64,000 bases of DNA from Phycisphaerales bacterium (GTDB lineage Bacteria > Planctomycetota > Phycisphaerae > Phycisphaerales > UBA1924). Location: positions 16,852 to 80,851 of the forward strand of contig JALSHH010000018.1 of NCBI GenBank assembly GCA_026982335.1, in the 5' to 3' direction. The translations under genes and the position numbers were made by a program. Positions within the stretch are counted from its first letter, which is position 1; each line of letters starts with the position of its first letter. The notes beneath the pieces are model-generated. The model did not search any database. It was given only the letters and a program-made list of their open reading frames with translations, and was not told the DNA's origin. Positions 36,606-43,330 of this stretch are shown piece after piece.

Positions 36606-37553
36606 ATGCTCCGATCAGAAAACCCAACCCGCCCAACCACCATCGACGAGCTCCTCTCCTCCTCGCTCATCGCCAAGATATCCCACCTCGATGTTTCAAG
36701 CCGAAAAATCTTTGCAGGCAAGCTCAAAGGCGAACGAAGATCCAAAAAGCGAGGCGAATCCGTCGAGTTCGCAGACCACCGCCCCTACACCACTGGCGAC
36801 GATCTCCGCCATATCGACTGGAACATCTACGCCCGCCTCGACCGCTTCTTTATGAAACTCTTTATGGAAGAAGAAGACCTCTCGCTCCACATCGTCATCG
36901 ATTGCTCCGCCTCCGCAGACTGCGGCGAACCAAACAAGTTCTACTACATGCAACAAGTCGCCATGGCCATGGGCTACATCGGTTTAGTCAACCTGAACCG
37001 CGTCGAAGTGACCGCCGTCGGCCTGCGCGACGAACTCGTCATCCCCGGCGGCGAAAAATCAATCGCAGGCAATATCCGAGACCTGCGAGGGCGACGCCGA
37101 ACCCACGACCTCGCCCGCTTCCTCTGCACCCTCGAACCCGAAGCCGGCACCGACTTCGCACAAGCCTGCAAACGCATCGCCATGACCCGCCGAGGCAAAG
37201 GCGTGATGATCGTCCTCTCCGATTTCCTCATGAAAGAAGGCTACGAAACCGGGCTCCGCCTACTCGTCGGCCGCGGATACGATGTCTTCGCCATCCAAAC
37301 CTTGTCGCCTCAGGAAGTCAATCCTGACCTCGCCGGCGATCTCCAACTCCGCGACATCGAAGACGGCGACATGGCCGAAGTGACGATCTCCGCCCCCTTG
37401 CTCAAAAAATACAAAGAGAACTTATCGGCGTACTGCCAAGGCCTCCGCGACTTCTGCGCCCGCCGAGAAATCACCGCCCTCACCATCCAAACCGACACCC
37501 CCATCGACACCCTCCTCCTCGACTACCTCAGAAAGCGAGGGGTGTTGAGATGA
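36606..37553 (+). CDS. DUF58 protein
   Basis: 315 residues. The DUF58 hallmark RPYTTGDDLRHIDWNIYARLDRFFMKLFMEEEDLSLHIVIDCSASA is present (about 57-100): the degenerate VWA-type metal site DCSAS is followed by IVLSDF later on. It is soluble and has no membrane helix. DUF58 proteins work together with MoxR ATPases and membrane VWA proteins. The stop overlaps the next gene by 4 bp (ATGA). The start at 36606 lies only 9 bp after the right inverted repeat arm, so its original upstream leader has been replaced by the cassette. Confidence 0.93.
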   Translation: MLRSENPTRPTTIDELLSSSLIAKISHLDVSSRKIFAGKLKGERRSKKRGESVEFADHRPYTTGDDLRHIDWNIYARLDRFFMKLFMEEEDLSLHIVIDCSASADCGEPNKFYYMQQVAMAMGYIGLVNLNRVEVTAVGLRDELVIPGGEKSIAGNIRDLRGRRRTHDLARFLCTLEPEAGTDFAQACKRIAMTRRGKGVMIVLSDFLMKEGYETGLRLLVGRGYDVFAIQTLSPQEVNPDLAGDLQLRDIEDGDMAEVTISAPLLKKYKENLSAYCQGLRDFCARREITALTIQTDTPIDTLLLDYLRKRGVLR

Positions 37554-38101
37554 CCATTCCTATGCCATTCCCATTCTCCTCCCCCGCGCCTGCGGGGGAG
37601 GTGTCTGCGAAGCAGACGGAGGGGGTCTTCCGAGGGGGTGCAGGGGAAACTTCCCCTGCACAAGCAAGCACAATGAACCATTCAATTAAGGCACCAATGA
37701 TCTGTCTCCTCGGGCTCATAAGTTTGGTTCATGCCGGTTGCGGCCGTCCACTACATGCGAGCATGTCCTTCGGAGAAATTCGTACAACCATCCGATCCGA
37801 GATCGCTATCGGCATGGACGATCACGAAACAATCGTCGGCCTCAAGAAACTCCGCCTCTCACCCCGAGTGAACTATGGCGAGCAAACCCAATCCAAGCCC
37901 TACATCGTTGCAACTGTCCCGCCAAAGCATCTTGCGAGTCCATTGGATTGGGCCCGTTCAAGCGATGGCCAACTCCGATTCTATTTCGATATGAACGATC
38001 AACTCCGATCCGTGATGTATCTCGCACCTTTCCGCGATCGAAAACAAACCGGCGGCTGGTGGTCTGATGATCCCGTCCTCATCATTGGAGAAACCCCATG
38101 A
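37550..38101 (+). CDS. Small exported protein with repeat-derived leader
   Basis: 183 residues if the coupled ATG at 37550 is used; an internal ATG at 37673 gives 142 residues and a proper signal sequence (MNHSIKAPMICLLGLISLVHAGC, weak lipobox). Between them lies a palindromic repeat (37577-37662) translated as SSPAPAGEVSAKQTEGVF. The mature part (GEIRTTIRSEIAIGMDDHETIVGLKKLRLSP ... WSDDPVLII) has no family I recognise. The C-terminus overlaps the next gene by 4 bp. I favour the internal start for a functional exported protein; the repeat may have been inserted behind an older start. Confidence 0.6.
   Translation: MTIPMPFPFSSPAPAGEVSAKQTEGVFRGGAGETSPAQASTMNHSIKAPMICLLGLISLVHAGCGRPLHASMSFGEIRTTIRSEIAIGMDDHETIVGLKKLRLSPRVNYGEQTQSKPYIVATVPPKHLASPLDWARSSDGQLRFYFDMNDQLRSVMYLAPFRDRKQTGGWWSDDPVLIIGETP
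37577..37662. repeat. Palindromic repeat element, copy 1
   Basis: CCTCCCCCGCGCC-TGCGGGGGAGG, then GTCTGC-GAA-GCAGAC, then GGAGGGGG, and finally TGCAGGGGAA-AC-TTCCCCTGCA (37639-37660). The first three parts recur at 47478-47525 inside thiC with two differences in the second hairpin region, and in degraded form at 40280-40329 and 49882-49920. Confidence 0.8.
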
Positions 38102-40230
38102 CCTGGGCCACCCCCATGCTCGCCGCACTCGTCGCCGCCATCGCGATCCCTGCGCTCATCATCCTCTACTTCCTCAAACTCCGCCGAATCCCCCGCGAGG
38201 TCTCTTCGACGCTGCTGTGGAAGAAAGCCATCCAGGACCTCCAGGCCAACGCACCGTTCCAACGCCTGCGTAAAAACCTGCTGTTGTTCTTGCAGCTCAT
38301 CATCCTCGGGCTCATCATCCTCGCCCTCGCCCAGCCACGCTCGGCGTCAACCACTGAGATGGGACGCAAGTACATCGTGATGATCGACCGCTCCGCGTCG
38401 ATGGCCGCCGTCGATGGTGAAGATGAACTCGGCAAAGACTCCCGACTCGAAGCCGCCAAGAAGCAGGCCATCGAACTCATCGAAACCATGCGTGCCCCCG
38501 GCATGTTCGCTGCGAATGAAAAGGCCGACGAAGCGATGGTCATCGCCTTCGATGCCAATGCCCAGATCATCGCCTCGTTCAGCTCCGACCAAGCAACCCT
38601 CATCAACGCCATCAACGCTATCGAACAAACCGACGCGACCTCGTCGATCGCCGAAGCCTACCGCCTTGCCCAAGCCCAGCGCCCCAACCGCATCGCCAAC
38701 GCGGTCAACGAACTCGGCGAGATCACCGAATCTCACGAACTCGACGAACTCAAAGGCGGCGAACCCTACTTCTTCCACCTCTTCTCCGACGGTCGCGTCT
38801 CCGACATCGACTCCGTACGCGCAGAAGAAATCGACACCCAAACCACCTTCGAGTACCACGCCATCGGCTCCCAAACATCGAACAACATCGGACTCGTCGC
38901 CCTCCGCTCCGAACGCGACTACGACACCCCGAGCAAGCTGAGCATCTTCGTAGGCGTGCAATCCACCGACACCATCCCCCGCACCGTCGATGCCGAACTC
39001 ATCGTCGCCGGCGTCACGCGCTCCGTTCGGGCCATTAACCTCCCAGCCGCGACGACCGACGCGACCACAGGCTACAAAACACCTGCCAGCGGCGGCGTCG
39101 TCTTTGAACTCACCGAACCCGAAGGCGTCATCGTCCGCGTCAAACTTGATACCGATGGCCAAAATAACCCCGAAGCCGATGTCCTGCTCACCGATAACGA
39201 AGGCGTATTGGTCGTCCCACCTGCCAAGCAAGCGAGCGTTGCCCTCGTCTCCACCGGCAACCTCTTCGTTGGTTCGGCGCTCCAAGGCTTACCACTTTCG
39301 CGCTTCGATACGATTTCGCCAGCGAAGTACGAATCCAACCGCGAATCAGGCGCGAACGATGTCTATGACCTCGTGATCTTCGATGGCTACCTCCCCAAAC
39401 CAAACGAACTCGATGATACAGCAAGTATCCTCGACCCGGGACGCTACCTCGTCATCGGGCAAGCCTTGACGGGCAAACTCGGTGTCATCGACCAAGGCAC
39501 CGGCCCCGGCGGCCCGATCATCGACTGGCGACGAACACATCCTATCCTCCGCGATCTCACCCTCGACGCCTTGCTCATGGCCGAGACACCCAAGGTCGAA
39601 ATCCGTAAAGGCTCAGGCGTGGTTTCGCTCGCCGAGACGGCATCAGGCCCAGCCATCCTCGAAACATCCGATGGCGATGTCCGCGCGATCTTGGTCCCCT
39701 TCGCCATCACCAAAACCAACTGGCCTTTCGATGTCTCCTTCGTCGTCTTCCTCGCATCCACCGTTGACTACCTCGCCACCGGCTCCATCGTCGCCATCGA
39801 CCAAGACGAACGCCAGATCACCCCAGGCCGAGTCCTCTCCGATCGCCTCCCACCCGATGCCACCGGCGTGCGCGTCATCATGCCCGACGGCTCACGCTCC
39901 GAAGAAATCATCCCCTCCGCCGACGGGCGCGTCGTCTTCGGCCCAATCACCAACGCCGGCATCTACCGCCTCCGCTGGCGAGGCACCGCTGCCCCGACCG
40001 ACATCGTTGACGACGGCACCAACTACCGCACCTTCGCTGCCAATCTTTTGAACCCCGCCGAATCCAATGTAAGCACCCAAAAAACCATCGCCCTAGCGAA
40101 CCAAATAGTCACCGCCGAATCCAACACCGAGCGCCAACGCATCAAAGACTGGTGGCCTTGGTTCTTAGGCATCGCCCTCGTCATCCTCATGTTCGAGTGG
40201 TGGGTCTACAACAAAAAAATGTACCTCTAA
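38098..40230 (+). CDS. BatA-like VWA membrane protein
   Basis: 710 residues. Residues 1-80 are a BatA-type N-terminus: helix AALVAAIAIPALIILYFLKL, the SSTLLWKKAIQDLQANAPFQRLRKNLLLFLQLIILGLIILALAQP segment and a second helix. The VWA domain follows with MIDAS DRSASM (97-102) and a HLFSDGRVSD strand. The middle is a long beta/glutamine-amidotransferase-like region (DLVIFDGYLPKPNE). A C-terminal helix WPWFLGIALVILMFEWWVY anchors the end. With MoxR, DUF58 and the 1003-residue VWA protein it completes a MoxR/VWA system. It is translationally coupled to the preceding gene. Confidence 0.92.
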   Translation: MTWATPMLAALVAAIAIPALIILYFLKLRRIPREVSSTLLWKKAIQDLQANAPFQRLRKNLLLFLQLIILGLIILALAQPRSASTTEMGRKYIVMIDRSASMAAVDGEDELGKDSRLEAAKKQAIELIETMRAPGMFAANEKADEAMVIAFDANAQIIASFSSDQATLINAINAIEQTDATSSIAEAYRLAQAQRPNRIANAVNELGEITESHELDELKGGEPYFFHLFSDGRVSDIDSVRAEEIDTQTTFEYHAIGSQTSNNIGLVALRSERDYDTPSKLSIFVGVQSTDTIPRTVDAELIVAGVTRSVRAINLPAATTDATTGYKTPASGGVVFELTEPEGVIVRVKLDTDGQNNPEADVLLTDNEGVLVVPPAKQASVALVSTGNLFVGSALQGLPLSRFDTISPAKYESNRESGANDVYDLVIFDGYLPKPNELDDTASILDPGRYLVIGQALTGKLGVIDQGTGPGGPIIDWRRTHPILRDLTLDALLMAETPKVEIRKGSGVVSLAETASGPAILETSDGDVRAILVPFAITKTNWPFDVSFVVFLASTVDYLATGSIVAIDQDERQITPGRVLSDRLPPDATGVRVIMPDGSRSEEIIPSADGRVVFGPITNAGIYRLRWRGTAAPTDIVDDGTNYRTFAANLLNPAESNVSTQKTIALANQIVTAESNTERQRIKDWWPWFLGIALVILMFEWWVYNKKMYL

Positions 40231-40243
40231 CGCCTTCTGGTAG

Positions 40244-40262
40244 AACGGGCTTCCAGCCCGTT
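40244..40262 (+). terminator. Hairpin after the BatA-like gene
   Basis: AACGGGCT-TCC-AGCCCGTT followed by TCTTCT, 13 bp after the stop. It could terminate the MoxR/VWA operon. The same GGGCTTCCAGCCC palindrome is a kind I have seen dispersed in planctomycete genomes (memory only), so it may also be a mobile repeat. Confidence 0.55.
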
Positions 40263-40279
40263 TCTTCTCCCGTCTCCAC

Positions 40280-40329
40280 CCCACCCCTCCGGGGGAGGTG
40301 TCCGCGCCCTGCGGCCGGAGGAGGTCTTC
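40280..40329. repeat. Palindromic repeat element, degraded copy 3
   Basis: CCCCTCCGGGGGAGGTGTCC, then GCGCCCTGCGG and CCGGAGGAGGTCTTCC. It keeps the GGGGGAGGTGTC core and the GGAGG..GTCTTCC end of the element at 37577, with the middle hairpin altered. It lies between the convergent BatA-like gene and the frameshifted membrane-protein gene. Confidence 0.6.
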
Positions 40330-40330
40330 C

Positions 40331-40455
40331 TCACCCTTCGTCTTCACCAAAGGCTTCCCGCTGCTCAATCATCGCATTGAGTTGCCGGCGAAGCCGAAGC
40401 GCATTCTTTAAATACCATGGAACCTTGATCGCCTTTTCCGATTCGAGCTGAATAC
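40331..40455 (-). pseudogene. Frame-shifted C-terminal extension of the membrane protein at 40408-40782
   Basis: After the seven-T run (minus strand, 40462-40456) the -1 frame reads on as CIQLESEKAIKVPWYLKNAL and LRLRRQLNAMIEQREAFGED before a stop at 40331. This looks coding (regular amphipathic helix, ordinary codons), whereas the 0 frame gives a short basic end and stops at 40408. Either one base is missing or extra in the run, or the ribosome slips on U-UUU-UUU. Confidence 0.6.
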
Positions 40456-40782
40456 AAAAAAATCTTGCGTCGCCACGGTCTTGACCACCTCATCGAGCAG
40501 AGCAGTCCTCGTCGAGAACCGCGTCGTCGAAATCAGTCGATCTGCATACACCACAACACGCCGACCGGTGATGTAGTAGATGGTAAAAGATGAAAAGAGT
40601 GTAATCCCTACCCCATATGCCAAAAGCTCGTAGTTCACCGCGGGGAGTTTCTCAAAAGCGTAGTACAACGGGATGCCACCCAATCCGACAAATAAAAGCA
40701 CAAGGAACAAGAACCAATACGCAACACGCAAGATCAGCGCGGGTTGATCAACGGGCTGTGTTCGCTCATTCAAAGTATTCAT
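40408..40782 (-). CDS. Two-helix membrane protein, bPH2-like, reading frame split
   Basis: 124 residues in the 0 frame. Two hydrophobic segments (ILRVAYWFLFLVLLFVGLGGIPLYYAF and YELLAYGVGITLFSSFTIYYI) are followed by TGRRVVVYADRLISTTRFSTRTALLDEVVKTV, the pattern of bacterial PH-like (bPH2) membrane proteins. The domain is cut short: the sequence continues sensibly in the -1 frame to 40331 after a seven-T run. It begins 9 bp after the remnant of a nitroreductase 3' end, so it was probably once the second gene of a nitroreductase operon. Confidence 0.6.
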   Translation of the reverse strand: MNTLNERTQPVDQPALILRVAYWFLFLVLLFVGLGGIPLYYAFEKLPAVNYELLAYGVGITLFSSFTIYYITGRRVVVYADRLISTTRFSTRTALLDEVVKTVATQDFFVFSSNRKRRSRFHGI

Positions 40783-40829
40783 CCTCGATTCTACTCCAAA
40801 AACACCGCAATCTCCCCCAGCCCCTTCCG
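40780..40829. repeat. Left direct repeat flanking the RM module
   Basis: These 50 bases match 42550-42599 with two mismatches; they include CTACTCCAAAAA and CCGCAATCTCCCCCAGCCCC. The right copy contains the functional 3' end and stop of the nitroreductase gene, the left copy a dead remnant. The left border coincides with the start codon of the bPH2-like gene. Confidence 0.9.
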
Positions 40830-40862
40830 ATCAACATCGGGCACCGCGTTTCGAATCGAGTA
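40791..40862 (-). pseudogene. Remnant of a nitroreductase 3' end
   Basis: On the minus strand this reads GYSIRNAVPDVDRKGLGEIA then VFLE and stop, against GYAAEDCTVPDIGRKGLGEI then AVFLE and stop in the intact gene at 42561. Upstream of GYS the similarity ends and no start is in reach. It is the duplicated target sequence on the far side of the RM insertion, or a trace of a homologous allele. Confidence 0.85.
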
Positions 40863-40947
40863 TCCGCTCGCACACAACCCGACTTGCAAAGATGATCGGG
40901 GCATGCTAGGGTGTGTGTAGACCTATTTGATACAGGGAGTTCATTCG

Positions 40948-41931
40948 ATGACGATCGCGATTACCAGCACAGATGTAAACGATTTGCTTCCCAAGCCATC
41001 AAGGAAGCAGTTGTTTGGCCGCAGCGTAAAGATCACAAAGCGATACCGCGAAGATGCCGACGCTTCTCTCTTTCACGGCGACTGCCAAAAACTCCTCCAA
41101 TCAATCCCAGATGGCTCCACCCAACTCGTCGTCACCTCGCCCCCGTACAACATCGGCAAAGAGTACGAGAATCGGCTTGATCTCAAAGAATACATCCAGC
41201 AACAAAGCGACATCATCACAGAATCTGTCCGGATTCTGAGCGATCAGGGAAGCCTCTGTTGGCAGGTTGGCAACTATGTCAATAAGGGTGAAATTGTCCC
41301 GCTCGACATGCTGCTCTATCCTGTTTTTCAAGACCTCGGACTCAAAATGCGCAACAGAATCGTGTGGCACTTTGAGCACGGGCTTCACTGCTCGCGTCGT
41401 TTTTCCGGACGATACGAGGTGATCCTTTGGTTTACCAAATCAGATGATTATATTTTCGATGTTGATCCTGTCCGTGTGCCTCAGAAGTACCCCGGAAAAA
41501 AATACTTCAAAGGCCCACGCGCAGGCGAGTATTCATGCAATCCGCTCGGCAAAAACCCGGGCGACTTCTGGGCCATCCCCAATGTCAAGCACAACCATGT
41601 CGAAAAAACAATCCACCCGTGCCAGTTCCCCGTTGAACTCATAGAGCGACTCGTTCTATCCATGACGCAAGAGGGTGGATTGGTCGTCGATCCCTTCATG
41701 GGGGTAGGTTCGGCTGCCGTTGCTGCAATCCGGCACGGCAGGAGAACCGCAGGTGCCGAAATCGTTGACGAATATTATCAAACCGCCCGAGATCGGATCA
41801 AAGACGAATGGAATGGCGATCTCCGTACCCGCCCGATGGGAAAAGAGGTTTACAAGCCAGACCCGCGATCGAAGGTTGCCCAAAGCCGACGGGTTCAAAA
41901 TGGCATTCGTGCCCAAGGGGCTCTCTTGTGA
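40948..41931 (+). CDS. DNA methyltransferase, beta class (BglII-type, probably N4-cytosine)
   Basis: 327 residues from the ATG at 40948 (ribosome site GGGAG at 40937-40941). Catalytic motif TSPPYNIG (63-70) precedes the SAM-binding DPFMGVGSAAVAAIRHGRRTAGAEI (from 248), the order of beta-class amino-methyltransferases; SPPY is usual in N4-cytosine and some N6-adenine enzymes. ILWFTKSDDYIFDVDPVRVPQKYP is a family block. It modifies the host DNA against its partner nuclease, whose GTG start overlaps this stop by 4 bp. BglII itself recognises AGATCT with N4-methylcytosine; the same specificity here is only inferred. Confidence 0.93.
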   Translation: MTIAITSTDVNDLLPKPSRKQLFGRSVKITKRYREDADASLFHGDCQKLLQSIPDGSTQLVVTSPPYNIGKEYENRLDLKEYIQQQSDIITESVRILSDQGSLCWQVGNYVNKGEIVPLDMLLYPVFQDLGLKMRNRIVWHFEHGLHCSRRFSGRYEVILWFTKSDDYIFDVDPVRVPQKYPGKKYFKGPRAGEYSCNPLGKNPGDFWAIPNVKHNHVEKTIHPCQFPVELIERLVLSMTQEGGLVVDPFMGVGSAAVAAIRHGRRTAGAEIVDEYYQTARDRIKDEWNGDLRTRPMGKEVYKPDPRSKVAQSRRVQNGIRAQGALL

Positions 41932-42539
41932 AAATCGCCGCGACCTACTCTCACCTCAACGGGATCGAGTGGCTCAAAGTCCATCAACCCCAAGCCCTCG
42001 AAGAAATCGAACAGGCCATCGCCTCCATTGATGCCAACGCCTACAAAACCAAGGAGAGCAAAGAGAAAACGATGGTTGGCAAGAAACTCTACTCCCCAAT
42101 CGACATCAACAAAGCGTTCAAAGATAAACTTGAAACAAACGGATGGAGCGAGAGCCGGACATCATACTGGGTCACCGACGACTACGATGTGATTCGCAAA
42201 ACGATGCACATGACACCAGACGAACAGAAAGCAGTCTGCAAAGCGCAGGGGAAAGATCCGATCTATTCGTATAATCAAACCGACTTTGTAAAAAACAGAG
42301 TCGCAGTCGAAGTGCAGTTCGGGAAATACAGTTTCATCGCATACGACCTCTTCGTCAAGCACCTTGCGTTTTATGTCGGAAACGAGATTGATGTCGGCAT
42401 CGAAATCCTTCCCATGAAATCAATGCAATCCGAAATGTCCTCTGGCCCAGGCTACTACGAGGGTGCGTTGTACGATCTCGTCAGGCAAGGCCGAGGCGTA
42501 CCTTCTGTTCCACTACTTTTACTGGGTATCGAGCCATAA
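41928..42539 (+). CDS. Type II restriction endonuclease, BglII family
   Basis: 203 residues from a GTG that overlaps the methyltransferase stop. The catalytic segment YNQTDFVKNRVAVEVQFGKY has Asp119, Glu128 and Gln130; the spacing (9 and 2) and the EVQ form equal the Asp84, Glu93, Gln95 site of BglII, where Gln replaces the usual Lys. Other family blocks: KIAATYSHLNGIEWL, TSYWVTDDYDVIRKT and FVKHLAFYVGNEIDVGIEILPMKS. It cuts unmethylated DNA, probably at AGATCT or a related site. Overlapping start couples it to its protective partner. Confidence 0.93.
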   Translation: MKIAATYSHLNGIEWLKVHQPQALEEIEQAIASIDANAYKTKESKEKTMVGKKLYSPIDINKAFKDKLETNGWSESRTSYWVTDDYDVIRKTMHMTPDEQKAVCKAQGKDPIYSYNQTDFVKNRVAVEVQFGKYSFIAYDLFVKHLAFYVGNEIDVGIEILPMKSMQSEMSSGPGYYEGALYDLVRQGRGVPSVPLLLLGIEP

Positions 42540-42549
42540 ACCACTAGCT

Positions 42550-42599
42550 CATCCTCGATCCTACTCCAAAAATACCGCAATCTCCCCCAGCCCCTTCCG
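42550..42599. repeat. Right direct repeat flanking the RM module
   Basis: Matches 40780-40829 with two mismatches in 50. It covers 11 bases downstream of the nitroreductase stop plus the last coding triplets of that gene. Confidence 0.9.
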
Positions 42600-43235
42600 C
42601 CCAATATCAGGCACCGTGCAATCCTCCGCCGCGTACCCCATCGGGATCACCATATAAGGCCGCTCGTTTTCGGATCGTCCCAATACCTCCCGCAAAAACC
42701 CCATCGGACTCGGCGTATGCGTCAGCGTCGCCAATCCCGCATGGTGCGCCGCCATCAGAAGCATCCCCGTTGCAATCCCGACCGATTCATTGAGGTAATA
42801 CACCTGTCCGCCATCGTCAGTTGTCCGCAACGCCATCACCACAATCAGCCAAGGCACCGTATCGAGGTACGATTTATCTGGCGTTGTCTCGAACTTCTCC
42901 AAATCCTCAAGCCACCGATCCGATGCTTTTTTGTCATAAAACTCTCGCTCAACCTCTTCCACCGCCATCCGAATCTTGTGCTTGATCTCTTTATTTGAGA
43001 TCGCCACAAACCGCCAGGGTTGTTTGTGTGCTCCTGATGGTGCCGTCCCTGCTGCTTTGATGACCATCTCGATCGTTTCGCGTGATACGGGTCGATCGGA
43101 GAACTGGCGAACCGATCGGCGTTGTTTGGCGATCTCATAAAACACTGCCGCTGCGTCTTGGCTGGGCTGATCCGGAGCGTAGGGCCTATAGGCAATCCGA
43201 TGGGGACGGTCAGGGCAGTCAGGGTGGTCGGGCAT
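42561..43235 (-). CDS. Nitroreductase-fold flavoprotein, iodotyrosine deiodinase-like
   Basis: 224 residues from the ATG at 43235. FMN-binding core: RRSVRQFSDRPVSRETIE (39-56) and GTAPSGAHKQPWRFVAI (63-79). The lid region has EREFYDKKASDRWLEDLEKFETTPDKSYLDTVPWLIVVMA; Glu96, Tyr100 and Lys121 keep the spacing of the substrate-binding Glu157/Tyr161/Lys182 of iodotyrosine deiodinase. A reductive dehalogenase acting on halotyrosine is therefore likely, although a general flavin reductase is possible. The gene's 3' end is duplicated on the far side of the neighbouring RM pair. Confidence 0.85.
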   Translation of the reverse strand: MPDHPDCPDRPHRIAYRPYAPDQPSQDAAAVFYEIAKQRRSVRQFSDRPVSRETIEMVIKAAGTAPSGAHKQPWRFVAISNKEIKHKIRMAVEEVEREFYDKKASDRWLEDLEKFETTPDKSYLDTVPWLIVVMALRTTDDGGQVYYLNESVGIATGMLLMAAHHAGLATLTHTPSPMGFLREVLGRSENERPYMVIPMGYAAEDCTVPDIGRKGLGEIAVFLE

Positions 43236-43330
43236 AGGGGGAGATCTCGTTGGGAAAAGAATCACCAATCATAGGATTGATTTCATCCGGATTTGCACAG
43301 ATTCCCACCCACAGGCCGATACATATCGCA

